Positions 52,831 through 61,235 of a stretch of 64,000 nt of DNA are shown one piece after another; position 1 is the stretch's first letter, and the number at the start of each line of letters is the position of its first letter. Both the position numbers and the translations under genes were made by a program. The notes under the pieces were generated by a model. It was not told the DNA's origin. It did no database searches and saw nothing but the letters and a program-made list of their open reading frames with translations. The stretch comes from Bacillus sp. NTK074B (GTDB lineage: Bacteria; Bacillota; Bacilli; Bacillales; Bacillaceae_B), in the NCBI RefSeq assembly GCF_017303375.1, contig NZ_JAFKOH010000011.1, positions 1 through 64,000 of the forward strand, written 5' to 3'.

Positions 52831-53061
52831 TCAGGCACTTCTCTTCGCTTTTTTCATCATCCGGTCACTATACCAAAAACCGGCGGTCAACGAAGCCGCG
52901 TCTATGACTATGAGCAACCAAGAATCCGTATAGCCCTTTGACACCGAAGCCGCGATGAGGGCAACGGTCAGGACCAGGCCGACATAATGATTATACGTGA
53001 CCCTTGTGAACAGAACGACAAGCAATCCTGGAAGAAATAAACCTAATATAATTTTGGACAC
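52831..53061 (-). CDS. csbA: CsbA small membrane protein
   Basis: A 76-residue protein with three hydrophobic helices (GLFLPGLLVVLFTRVTYNHYVG), of the CsbA/DUF2198 family, a sigma-B-controlled general stress protein in B. subtilis next to uvrBA. The GTG at 53061 has AAGGAGAG upstream and gives the usual length. An ATG 12 codons upstream is unlikely. Function unknown. Confidence 0.9.
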   Translation of the reverse strand: MSKIILGLFLPGLLVVLFTRVTYNHYVGLVLTVALIAASVSKGYTDSWLLIVIDAASLTAGFWYSDRMMKKAKRSA

Positions 53062-53134
53062 GTTCAACTCTCCTTGTAAGATAAGGGAATACCACATATT
53101 CTACCGAAGTTTCCCCTATCTGGAAAGGGGATTC

Positions 53135-53776
53135 TCACTCTTCAGCGTCCCGGATCAGTTTCCTGGTCCGTTCTTTCAGTTCATGATGGGGGATGAATTT
53201 TTCAGAAAGCATATCTGGAAGGATGTATTCCAGAAAGTATTGAACGCATTCCATATCCTTGTATTTTACGATAGTGGTCAATGCCTCCTGATAGATTTCA
53301 ATGAACAAAGGTTCGGGATTACCCTTTTGGATTTCACCGAAGGATTCGTACAACAGGTCGATTTTATCCGCAACGGAAAGAATCCTTCCTTCAAGGGTCT
53401 CGTCCTTCCCTTCTTTAAAGCGTTCCCTGTATACTTCCTGGAACTGCGGTGGAAATTCCGTCGTGATGAATTTATTCACCATTTGATCTTCCACCTGGCT
53501 GAACAGCTCACGCAGCTTCCCTGAAGCATATTTCACAGGGGTTTTGATATCACCTGTAAACAACTCTGCATAATCATGGTTGAGCGCTTTTTCATAAAGA
53601 GATTTCCAATCTATTTCCTTCCCGTTCTGTTCCTCCACCGTTCCGAGGAACTGAGCGATTTTCGTCACTTTGAAAGAATGACTGGCCACGTTATGTTCAT
53701 GATATTTGAATCGACCCGGACAGCGGATGAGGGTCTCAAGATCTGATAAGCTTTTAAAATAATGATGAATTCCCAT
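53135..53776 (-). CDS. HD-domain 5'-deoxynucleotidase (YfbR-like)
   Basis: A 213-residue HD-superfamily metal phosphohydrolase. Metal ligands are visible in HEHNVASHSFKVT (His near 33) and LNHDYAELFTGDIKTPVKY (His-Asp near 66-67), with a later conserved Asp in SVADKIDLL. It resembles E. coli YfbR, which dephosphorylates deoxyribonucleoside monophosphates. Substrate is inferred. It lies between csbA and serA. Confidence 0.87.
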   Translation of the reverse strand: MGIHHYFKSLSDLETLIRCPGRFKYHEHNVASHSFKVTKIAQFLGTVEEQNGKEIDWKSLYEKALNHDYAELFTGDIKTPVKYASGKLRELFSQVEDQMVNKFITTEFPPQFQEVYRERFKEGKDETLEGRILSVADKIDLLYESFGEIQKGNPEPLFIEIYQEALTTIVKYKDMECVQYFLEYILPDMLSEKFIPHHELKERTRKLIRDAEE

Positions 53777-53950
53777 GGTATTCTCCTCTCACTGATTATC
53801 TTTACTTTATGAAAATAGTATCAAGGAGAGTCCGCCAATGCAAAGATCCGTGGCTTTTCCTTTTCTACTTCTCTTACTAATATGGTATTTTACCGTGCAA
53901 TGATACGTGCAGAGTGCCCGTCCAACTTTTTCAAAGGATAGGAGGAGGTG

Positions 53951-53982
53951 ATAAAAAGAACTCCCTCATGGAATGAGGGAGT
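53951..53982 (-). terminator. serC-serA terminator
   Basis: ACTCCCTCAT and its complement flank a 3-nt loop, followed by a T-rich tract on the minus strand, 10 bp past the serA stop. Confidence 0.88.
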
Positions 53983-53992
53983 GATCGATGGA

Positions 53993-55168
53993 TCATATAA
54001 GGCGCACGGAAACGACTCCTGTGATGTTTTTCATTTTTTGTTTCACATCAGCCTGTTCTTCTTCATTTAATTTTTGATCCAGGTCGATCATGGTGTACGC
54101 CCATGTATGCTTACTGCGGTTGATCATATCTGCGATGTTGACGGCGTATCCGGACAGGACCGTGGCGATCTGTCCCACCATGTTCGGGATGTTCTGGTGC
54201 ATGACTGTCACTCTCATCTTCCCGCTATATGGGAGCTCAACGTCAGGCAGATTGACGGCATGCTTTATATTCCCGGTTTCAAGATACGTTTTCAACTGCT
54301 TGGTGGCCATGATGGCACAGTTTTCTTCGGATTCAACGGTAGAAGCGCCAAGATGAGGAACAGGCACGACATTTTTCATGGCGAGGACCTTCTTATTCGG
54401 AAAGTCCGTCACGTATTTTCGGACGACCCCGGACTCCAGCGCACCGGCCATGGCATCCTCTTCCACAAGCTCACCCCGTGAAAAGTTCAAGATCGTCATT
54501 CCTTTTTTCATTTTCGCGAAAGCTTCCGGGCTCACGAAGCTTGCTGTTTTATCCGTCAAAGGGATATGCAGGGTGACAAAATCACATTCCGCCCACACTT
54601 CTTCAATATGATGGGCGCGCTTTACATCCTGAGATAAGCGCCATGCAGCGTCGACAGAGATAAACGGATCATAGGCCACAACCTCCATCCCCAGTGCAAG
54701 TGCATCATTGGCGACCAGGACACCGATTGCTCCCAAGCCTACGACTCCGAGCTTCTTCCCTTTGATTTCACTTCCCACGAACTCTTTTTTCTTCGCTTCC
54801 ACGACACCGGGAACATCTTCTTCTTGGTTCCTCAACGAGTTAGTCCAGCCTACGGCAGAATACAGATTGCGTGAGGAAGCAATCAAATTGGCGAGAACAA
54901 GCTCCTTGACGGCGTTCGCATTGGCACCCGGCGTATTAAAGACGACGATCCCCTTTTCCGTACAGAGATCGATGGGGATATTATTGACCCCCGCCCCTGC
55001 ACGGGCAATAGCTTTGACGGAAGCCGGAAAAGCATAATCATGAAGGTTTTTTGATCGGACGAGGATTCCATCCGGATCCCCGTTTCCATTCAAATGATAG
55101 TTGATATCATCCTCGATCAGGGATAACCCGCTTTGACTGATGGCATTGTACGTATTGATTGAGATCAT
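53993..55168 (-). CDS. serA: D-3-phosphoglycerate dehydrogenase (short form with ACT domain)
   Basis: First step of serine synthesis from the glycolytic intermediate 3-phosphoglycerate. The 391-residue protein is the short form: substrate domain, Rossmann domain (VVGLGAIGVLVANDA near 145), catalytic region with PHLGASTVESEENC, and a C-terminal ACT domain (about 318-390, VTVMHQNIPNMVGQIATVL). The intervening domain of the long B. subtilis enzyme is absent. The ATG at 55168 has GGAGG 8 nt upstream. One at 55174 is too close. It directly follows serC. Confidence 0.93.
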   Translation of the reverse strand: MISINTYNAISQSGLSLIEDDINYHLNGNGDPDGILVRSKNLHDYAFPASVKAIARAGAGVNNIPIDLCTEKGIVVFNTPGANANAVKELVLANLIASSRNLYSAVGWTNSLRNQEEDVPGVVEAKKKEFVGSEIKGKKLGVVGLGAIGVLVANDALALGMEVVAYDPFISVDAAWRLSQDVKRAHHIEEVWAECDFVTLHIPLTDKTASFVSPEAFAKMKKGMTILNFSRGELVEEDAMAGALESGVVRKYVTDFPNKKVLAMKNVVPVPHLGASTVESEENCAIMATKQLKTYLETGNIKHAVNLPDVELPYSGKMRVTVMHQNIPNMVGQIATVLSGYAVNIADMINRSKHTWAYTMIDLDQKLNEEEQADVKQKMKNITGVVSVRLI

Positions 55169-55170
55169 GT

Positions 55171-56247
55171 TCATTGTCCTCCTTGCTTCGCTTCAAATTT
55201 TTTCATGAAATCGACAAGTGCTTCTACACCTTCACGTGGCATGGCATTGTATAGACTGGCCCTCATTCCCCCAACGGAACGATGGCCCTTCAGGAACTCG
55301 AACCCTTCCGCTTTGGCTTCTTTTATAAATTGGGCGTTCAGATCATCATCCCCCGTAGAAAACGGAATGTTCATCAGTGAACGATTTTTACCTGGTACAG
55401 GGTTATGGAATAACGGTGATTCATCGATACAGGAGTAAAGAAGCGCCGCTTTCTTCTCATTATGATCCTGCATCCCATCCACCCCACCGTTCTCCTTCAC
55501 CCATTCCAGTACAAGTTTCAGGACATAGATGGAAAAGGTCGGCGGTGTATTGAAGAGGGAATCATGTTTCACATATGTTTCGTAGTCCAACATGGTCGGA
55601 CATTGAACAGGTGCCTTCCCCACCAGGCTGTCGTGGATGATGGCCACTGTAACACCGGATGGTCCAAGATTTTTTTGTGCGCCGGCATAGATGAGTCCGA
55701 ATGAAGAGACATCGATCTTCTCAGAAAGGATATGGGAAGACATGTCGGCGATAAGGGGAATGCCCCCTGTATCAGGATATTCATGAAACCGGGTCCCTTC
55801 GATCGTATTATTCGATGTGATATGTACATAGCTCGATTGTGATGAAAAATCTTCTGGTATGTAGGCCGGGATCTCATAGGGTTCTTTGAGGGAAAGTGTG
55901 TGGACCTTCCCGACTTTCTCTGCCTCTTTAACAGCTTTCTTCGACCAGCTTCCTGTCACGATGTAATCCGCTCTTCCCCCTGCGAGTAGGTTCAGAGGGA
56001 TCATGGAGAACTGCAGGGACGCTCCCCCCTGCATGAAAATGATCTGATAATCGTCAGGAATCGAAAGGAGCTCACGGAGTAAATTTTGAGCTTCTTCTGT
56101 TATCGTTTGGAAAGAGGCAGACCGATGACTCAATTCCATCACAGACATGCCACTTTCCCCGTAATTCAATAATTCTTCCTGAACCTTCTTCAATACAGGA
56201 TCAGGCAACACAGCAGGACCAGCAGAAAAGTTATACACACGCTTCAA
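55171..56247 (-). CDS. serC: Phosphoserine aminotransferase
   Basis: PLP enzyme converting 3-phosphohydroxypyruvate to phosphoserine. The 358-residue protein has YNFSAGPAVLP at the start, FMQGGASLQFSMIP near 75, PLP lysine in YAGAQKNLGPSGV near 195 and C-terminal GHRSVGGMRASLYNA. A TTG at 56247 is the likely start: GGTGGTG lies 6 nt upstream and the protein then begins Met-Lys-Arg-Val. It is first in a serC-serA operon. Confidence 0.94.
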   Translation of the reverse strand: MKRVYNFSAGPAVLPDPVLKKVQEELLNYGESGMSVMELSHRSASFQTITEEAQNLLRELLSIPDDYQIIFMQGGASLQFSMIPLNLLAGGRADYIVTGSWSKKAVKEAEKVGKVHTLSLKEPYEIPAYIPEDFSSQSSYVHITSNNTIEGTRFHEYPDTGGIPLIADMSSHILSEKIDVSSFGLIYAGAQKNLGPSGVTVAIIHDSLVGKAPVQCPTMLDYETYVKHDSLFNTPPTFSIYVLKLVLEWVKENGGVDGMQDHNEKKAALLYSCIDESPLFHNPVPGKNRSLMNIPFSTGDDDLNAQFIKEAKAEGFEFLKGHRSVGGMRASLYNAMPREGVEALVDFMKKFEAKQGGQ

Positions 56248-56280
56248 CAACAGCACCACCAAAAGTCAGAATTTTTCAAC

Positions 56281-56309
56281 AGTATAATCCCGTACAATTC
56301 TTTAGTCAA
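56281..56309 (-). promoter_or_regulatory. serC-serA promoter
   Basis: TTGACT and TATACT are separated by 17 bp on the minus strand, about 35 bp upstream of the serC start. No T-box or riboswitch lies between promoter and gene. Confidence 0.78.
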
Positions 56310-56325
56310 TCACAAAAACATATGA

Positions 56326-56339
56326 TGAAAACGCTTAAT
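56326..56339 (+). promoter_or_regulatory. cre-like site upstream of serC-serA
   Basis: TGAAAACGCTTAAT differs from the CcpA consensus TGWAARCGYTWWCW at one base. It lies 17 bp upstream of the serC -35 box, a location associated with CcpA activation at some promoters. Single-site match only. Confidence 0.35.
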
Positions 56340-56392
56340 AATGGTGTTTTTAGCCTTATGCGAGGTCATGGATGGAATCTTGCTTGATTGAT

Positions 56393-56442
56393 AAAAAAAA
56401 CCGGCTTCCCTGCCTGCCCTCGATGGGCAAAGCAGGAAAGCC
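56393..56442 (-). terminator. ktrAB terminator
   Basis: On the minus strand CGGCTTTCCTGC pairs with GCAGGGAAGCCG around a 24-nt loop, followed by eight T residues, just past the ktrB stop. Confidence 0.88.
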
Positions 56443-56447
56443 GATTT

Positions 56448-57770
56448 TCAGCCTGTCAGGATATCTTCTTTTGGATAACGGATTTTCTCTTTATCCGGAC
56501 GAGACAGGGAGAAGGCCAGCGTGAGGGGTCCGAGTTTGCCTGTGAACATCACTATGATGATGATCCATTTCCCTATCACGGAAAGGGAGCCCGTAATCCC
56601 CATGGACAGACCCACCGTTCCGAAGGCAGACACCACTTCAAACACAAGGGACAGGAAGGACGCATCATGCTCCGTCATTTCCATGAAAAAAAGCGCGGTG
56701 AACACGAGGAGCACGCTGATCATGGACAGGGCCAACGCTTTGAAAATATGGGTTTGATCAATCGTACGCCTGAAAATACGAATCTCTTTTTTCTCTTTTA
56801 AAAATGCAATCATACTCAATGAAATGACAACAAAGGTGGTGAGCTTGATTCCCCCGCCTGTTGAAGCACTCCCTGCCCCGATGAACATGAGCAGGATGGT
56901 AAAAAGCAGTGTGGAACGCTCCATGCTTCCGTAATCCAGGGAGTTAAATCCTGCAGTACGGGGTGTGACTGCTTGAAAATAAGAAGCAAAGATCTTATCT
57001 GGAAGCGGCAGCTGTGCCAGTGTATTCGGATTATTATACTCCAGGACAAAAATCATGATGAAGGCCACGACATTGATCAGAAAGGTACCAATGACCATGA
57101 TTTTGGTATGAAGGGATAACTGACGGATCGTTTTCGATTTCCACAGATCCACCAGAACCGTAAACCCGATTCCTCCCAATATAAACAGAAATGAAATCGT
57201 CAAGTTAATGACCGGACTTCCCACATATCCCATTAAGCCATCGGACCAAAGAGAAAACCCTGCATTGTTAAAAGCGGATATCGAGTGAAAGACACTCACA
57301 TACAGGCCCCTTTTCCATCCATACTCAGGCACCCATTCCGTCGCTAATAACAAGACGGCCAAACCTTCTACTATAAAAGAAAATAGAAATAAGTATTTCA
57401 CAAGCTTGATGACCCCGCCTACAGACGTTTGATTCAGTGCCTGCTGCAGGAGCAATCGTTCTTTGAATCCGATCTTTTTGCCAAGCACCATAAAGATCAA
57501 GACCGCAAAGGACATGATCCCGAGTCCCCCGATCTGTATGAGGCTCATGACGACAATCTCTCCGAATAATGTGTACACGCTCCCTGTATCCACGACAGCA
57601 AGACCCGTCACGGTCATGGCAGACGTAGTCGTAAAGAGGGCATCCAGCCAGGAGATTGGTTCAGTGGTGGCGAAAGGAAGCTTTAACAGCCCCATTCCCA
57701 GTATGATAAAAAATAGAAAGGTCACAACAAGAAGCTGCGGTGGACTTAACCGAATGACCTTTTGCTTCAT
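56448..57770 (-). CDS. ktrB: Potassium uptake channel subunit KtrB/KtrD type
   Basis: TrkH/KtrB-family potassium translocation subunit. The 440-residue protein has four membrane-pore-membrane repeats with selectivity-filter segments TSAMTVTGLAVVD, SAFNNAGFSLW, AVTPRTAGFN and SAFGTVGLSMG. The helix-breaking gate loop GAGSASTGGGIK is seen before the fourth repeat. It starts 2 bp after ktrA and needs that RCK subunit for gating. Confidence 0.95.
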   Translation of the reverse strand: MKQKVIRLSPPQLLVVTFLFFIILGMGLLKLPFATTEPISWLDALFTTTSAMTVTGLAVVDTGSVYTLFGEIVVMSLIQIGGLGIMSFAVLIFMVLGKKIGFKERLLLQQALNQTSVGGVIKLVKYLFLFSFIVEGLAVLLLATEWVPEYGWKRGLYVSVFHSISAFNNAGFSLWSDGLMGYVGSPVINLTISFLFILGGIGFTVLVDLWKSKTIRQLSLHTKIMVIGTFLINVVAFIMIFVLEYNNPNTLAQLPLPDKIFASYFQAVTPRTAGFNSLDYGSMERSTLLFTILLMFIGAGSASTGGGIKLTTFVVISLSMIAFLKEKKEIRIFRRTIDQTHIFKALALSMISVLLVFTALFFMEMTEHDASFLSLVFEVVSAFGTVGLSMGITGSLSVIGKWIIIIVMFTGKLGPLTLAFSLSRPDKEKIRYPKEDILTG

Positions 57771-57772
57771 CT

Positions 57773-58429
57773 TTATACACCCTCTTTTTCAAACCGGTTA
57801 ATATCCCGATTATGTCCTATGACAATCAGTAGATCCTCTATTTCGACCACTTCATCGGCAGAAGGAGAAACAATGACCTCTTCCCCCCGATGGATGGCGA
57901 TGATGTTACATCCGAACTTGGCCCGTACATCAAGATCATTCAACGTTTTGTTTGCTACCTTCTTTGAAGCGCATACTTCCACAATGCTGTGTTCCTTTGA
58001 TAATTCGATATAATCGATGATCTTTTCAGAAGTGATGTGGTGGGCAATCCTTCTTGCCATATCCCGTTCCGGATGAATGACCTTATCTGCCCCGATCCGG
58101 TCAAGGACTTTCTGGTGGTAAGCATTCGACGCTTTCACCCATACTTCCTTCACTCCCAATTCCTTGAGGAGGAGTGTCGTGAGAATACTTGCTTCTATAT
58201 TATCCCCGAAGGATACGATCACATGATCGAAATTCCTTAATCCCAGGGATCTGAGAACCGACTCATCCATGGCATTTGCCTGAACGGCATGAGTCGCGAT
58301 ATCGATGTATTTCTGTACCACATCATGATGGATATCAATAGCCAGCACTTCTACATCCAGGTCTGCTAATTCCTGGACCAAATTCCCTCCAAATCTCCCT
58401 AATCCAATAACGGCAAACTGCTTTTTCAT
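57773..58429 (-). CDS. ktrA: Potassium uptake regulator KtrA/KtrC type (RCK)
   Basis: Cytoplasmic RCK ring protein of 218 residues. The N-terminal Rossmann domain has AVIGLGRFGGNLVQEL for ATP/ADP or NAD. The C-terminal RCK_C domain (about 135-218) is the known binding site for c-di-AMP in this family. The ATG at 58429 has GGAGG upstream. The gene lies behind a c-di-AMP riboswitch, so c-di-AMP would shut it down at both RNA and protein level. Confidence 0.95.
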   Translation of the reverse strand: MKKQFAVIGLGRFGGNLVQELADLDVEVLAIDIHHDVVQKYIDIATHAVQANAMDESVLRSLGLRNFDHVIVSFGDNIEASILTTLLLKELGVKEVWVKASNAYHQKVLDRIGADKVIHPERDMARRIAHHITSEKIIDYIELSKEHSIVEVCASKKVANKTLNDLDVRAKFGCNIIAIHRGEEVIVSPSADEVVEIEDLLIVIGHNRDINRFEKEGV

Positions 58430-58508
58430 GATGAAATCCTCCAAAACCTTTTTTATAGCTTAACCATCTGCAGGCTGTTCATGACCATATCCTCATATTG
58501 AACAACGC

Positions 58509-58539
58509 AAAAAGACCACCAGGAACTAAGCCTGTGGTC
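58509..58539 (-). terminator. Expression-platform terminator of the c-di-AMP riboswitch
   Basis: GACCACAGG pairs with CCTGGTGGTC around a 7-nt loop, followed by TTTTT on the minus strand, between the riboswitch and ktrA. Confidence 0.88.
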
Positions 58540-58561
58540 ATTATCCATCACCGATCACAAG

Positions 58562-58698
58562 TATCATCCTCTCCCAATACGCTTACGAGGTTAGCTGACG
58601 GATTCGGGACATGGAAGTAGCCCTACCTTTCAACAGAAAGGATTCACCCCTTTATTACTAACGGTTCCCCCGCTTCAAATCATGAATTAAGCGATAAA
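58562..58698 (-). promoter_or_regulatory. c-di-AMP (ydaO/yuaA-type) riboswitch upstream of ktrAB
   Basis: The minus strand carries the conserved blocks of this class in order: GCGGGGGAACC, GGGGTGAAT, GTAGGGCTACTTCC, CCCGAATCCGTCAGCTAACC, TCGTAAGCG and GAGAGGA. The class senses c-di-AMP and turns off potassium transporter genes. The downstream terminator supports transcriptional control. Ends are approximate. Confidence 0.95.
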
Positions 58699-58720
58699 GA
58701 ATATTCATTTGATGATAGAT

Positions 58721-58749
58721 ATATTACTCCTCTCCACATGGGTTGTAAA
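58721..58749 (-). promoter_or_regulatory. Promoter of the ktrAB riboswitch transcript
   Basis: TTTACA and TAATAT are separated by 17 bp on the minus strand, about 20 bp upstream of the first riboswitch helix. Confidence 0.65.
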
Positions 58750-58829
58750 TAGATTATTTGTAAAAAATTCTTAAAGAAAAACAGGCAAAATTGTCTCAAT
58801 ATATCCAACATTTACTGTTCGTTAAAAAG

Positions 58830-58855
58830 GTTTGTTTTTTCCTGATCAGGGGAAT
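58830..58855 (+). promoter_or_regulatory. Sigma-B-like promoter of the DUF1206 gene
   Basis: GTTTGT and GGGAAT are separated by 14 bp, close to the sigma-B consensus GTTTAA-N13-15-GGGTAT, about 48 bp upstream of the gene. Two bases deviate. Confidence 0.42.
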
Positions 58856-58903
58856 AGCATACATAAGTCATACGAAAATTGAATTAGAAAGGAAGAAACG
58901 TTT

Positions 58904-59767
58904 ATGGCAGGAGTTTCATCCCTTAGTTCTTCAAATGAGAATAAAAACGGTTCATCCGTTTCATCTAATGATATAAAACCATGGATTAAAGGATTTGCGC
59001 GGGTTGGGTATATCTCAAGGGGCGTTGTGTATATGCTCATTGGGGCATTAGCCGTCATGGCCGCACTCGGCATTGGCGGAAGCACCTCGGATTCGACCGG
59101 TGCTTTTACAGCCGTGGCAAGTAAGCCTTTTGGGGAAGTCCTTCTATGGATACTGGGAATAGGCTTGATCGGAATCGTCCTTTGGCGCATCATCCAAGTG
59201 ATCTTAGACCCTGAGCATGTAAAGAACGGCGGTAAGTCCATGTTCAGGAGACTCGCAAGCCTCATCAGCGGTATCGCCTATGGTTCCCTGACCTATAATG
59301 CCTTTGCCATTGCATTGCATGCCAAAAGCTCGGGATCCGGTTCAGGTTCCAAACAGACACTGTCAGCAAAGCTATTGGCCCAGCCTTTCGGACAATGGAT
59401 CGTCGGCATTGTCGGACTGATCATTATTGGATTCGCACTCTATGAAATTCATAAAGCGTATAAGGAAAAATACACCGACAAATTCAAGCGACATGAAATG
59501 ACAGAGAAAGAATGGGAACTAGGACGAAAAACAGGAAAACTGGGACTGTATTCACGCGGGGTCGTCTTTTTACTCATTGGATATTTCTTCATCCAGACGG
59601 CCATCACCGCCGACCCTGATAAAACGAAGGGGCTTGACGGGGCATTATCCAAACTCGCCCAGCAGCCTTTCGGACAATGGCTACTTGGAATCGTAGCTGT
59701 TGGATTATTCTTATATGGAGTCTTTCAGATACTGAAAGGAAAGAACCGTCATATGACGATTTATTAA
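58904..59767 (+). CDS. DUF1206 membrane protein
   Basis: A 287-residue integral membrane protein with about six hydrophobic helices arranged as three internal repeats. Each repeat has an aromatic/glycine start (FARVGYISRGVVYMLIGALAV; SGIAYGSLTYNAFAIAL; LGLYSRGVVFLLIGYFFI) and ends in a PFGQWLLGIVGLG-type segment. This is the DUF1206 layout. Function unknown. AAAGGAAG precedes the ATG. It is monocistronic, and the sigma-B-like promoter suggests a stress role. Confidence 0.88.
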   Translation: MAGVSSLSSSNENKNGSSVSSNDIKPWIKGFARVGYISRGVVYMLIGALAVMAALGIGGSTSDSTGAFTAVASKPFGEVLLWILGIGLIGIVLWRIIQVILDPEHVKNGGKSMFRRLASLISGIAYGSLTYNAFAIALHAKSSGSGSGSKQTLSAKLLAQPFGQWIVGIVGLIIIGFALYEIHKAYKEKYTDKFKRHEMTEKEWELGRKTGKLGLYSRGVVFLLIGYFFIQTAITADPDKTKGLDGALSKLAQQPFGQWLLGIVAVGLFLYGVFQILKGKNRHMTIY

Positions 59768-59775
59768 ACATGTTA

Positions 59776-59804
59776 AGGAGCTGTGTATCTGACGGCTCCT
59801 TTTC
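59776..59804 (+). terminator. Terminator of the DUF1206 gene
   Basis: AGGAGC and GCTCCT flank a 13-nt loop, followed by TTTTCTTTTT, 8 bp past the stop. Confidence 0.7.
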
Positions 59805-59960
59805 TTTTTGAATTTGAAGATTAACTAAAGCACCTATTTTGACTCTTCCTGTAATGTGTTGTATCTTATGAAAATGAATCCTCACTAAACCTATAAGATT
59901 TATGTCAATGTTATGTTTTAGTACTTTGGGGACAATAAGATAAAAGGAGGCGTTAAAAAC

Positions 59961-61196
59961 ATGAAATCTCTCTGGAGAGGTTATCTCACTACATCCCTTA
60001 TCATCAAAATAACCGTGGCCCTCGTACTGGGGATTTCCGTCGGTCTGATTTTTGGAAAGGATGCATCCGTCCTATCCCCCCTTGGCGATATCTTGATTCG
60101 CCTGCTTAAGTTCTTGATCATTCCCCTCATCTTGTTCACCTTGATGGTCGGAGTGAATCAGACGAACGTAAGTAAGCTTGGCCGCATGGGCGGAAAGACG
60201 TTCTTATACTATTTATTTTCATCTGCTTTAGCCATCATCGTCGGAATCGCCGTTGCCAGTTTGTTCAATCCTGGAACAGGCATGACCCTTGATACAACGG
60301 AGAAATTCAAGGTACCGGAAAATCCGGGTGTCACGAGCGTCCTTCTGAATATCATTCCGGAGAATATCGTCACGGCCTTCACGGAAATGAATCTTTTGGG
60401 GATCATTTTCACAGCCATTGTGTTCGGTATCGCGATTTCATATTTACGATCCCAAGCGGAGTATCACGAGCTGGGAGAGCATGTCTATAAGGTCGTAAAT
60501 GGTCTGAACGAAGCTACCATGGCCATCATGAAGGTGATTCTTCAATATGTACCCGTCGGAATTTTTGCCATCATGGCCAATACAGTCGGGAATCAGGGAC
60601 TGGACACGCTTCTCTCATTAGGAAATATGATTCTCGTTCTTTATGTTGCATTGTTTGTCCAAATCGGACTCTATATTATTGCCCTTGCAGGTTTCAAAAT
60701 CAGCCCGCGCAGGTTCTTTGCCCAAGCCCGGACTCCAATGGTGACAGCATTCGTCACCCAAAGCAGCTCTGGAACACTGCCGTTGACACTGAATGCAGCC
60801 AAAAATCTCGGTTTGCCGAAAAGTCTGTACGGCTTCAGTTTACCTCTCGGTGCAACGATCAACATGGACGGTGCTGCCATCCGTATTGCCGTTTCTGCCG
60901 TATTCGCAGCCAACGTCGTGGGAGATCCGTTGTCACTGACCGATATGCTGGTCGTTGTCCTTGTAGGAACATTGGCTTCAATTGGAACTGCAGGTGTCCC
61001 GGGAGCAGGAATCATCATGATTGCAACGGTGTTCGCCCAGCTCGGCCTGCCAATGGAAACTGTCGCTCTGTTGACGGCCATTGACGCCCTTGTCGGTATG
61101 GGATGTACGGCGCTGAACGTGACGGGAGACTTGGTCGGTACGTCGATTATTGATAAGACGGAGAAGGATAGTGAAAAGAACCCTTCTCTTACGTGA
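59961..61196 (+). CDS. Dicarboxylate/amino acid:cation symporter (DAACS family)
   Basis: A 411-residue sodium- or proton-coupled transporter of the GltP/DctA family. It has eight hydrophobic helices, the serine-rich reentrant loop QSSSGTLPLTLNAA near 270, the NMDGAAIRI cation-binding motif near 308 and the second hairpin ASIGTAGVPGAG near 345. Substrate may be glutamate, aspartate, dicarboxylates or cystine and cannot be fixed from sequence. AAAGGAGG precedes the ATG. Confidence 0.92.
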   Translation: MKSLWRGYLTTSLIIKITVALVLGISVGLIFGKDASVLSPLGDILIRLLKFLIIPLILFTLMVGVNQTNVSKLGRMGGKTFLYYLFSSALAIIVGIAVASLFNPGTGMTLDTTEKFKVPENPGVTSVLLNIIPENIVTAFTEMNLLGIIFTAIVFGIAISYLRSQAEYHELGEHVYKVVNGLNEATMAIMKVILQYVPVGIFAIMANTVGNQGLDTLLSLGNMILVLYVALFVQIGLYIIALAGFKISPRRFFAQARTPMVTAFVTQSSSGTLPLTLNAAKNLGLPKSLYGFSLPLGATINMDGAAIRIAVSAVFAANVVGDPLSLTDMLVVVLVGTLASIGTAGVPGAGIIMIATVFAQLGLPMETVALLTAIDALVGMGCTALNVTGDLVGTSIIDKTEKDSEKNPSLT

Positions 61197-61200
61197 TACT

Positions 61201-61231
61201 AAAAAAAGGATAGCCGCGGCTATCCTTTTTT
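61201..61231. terminator. Bidirectional terminator between symporter gene and minJ
   Basis: A 14-bp perfect palindrome, AAAAAGGATAGCCG with its complement, has A/T runs on both sides and separates two converging genes. Confidence 0.93.
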
Positions 61232-61235
61232 CTGA

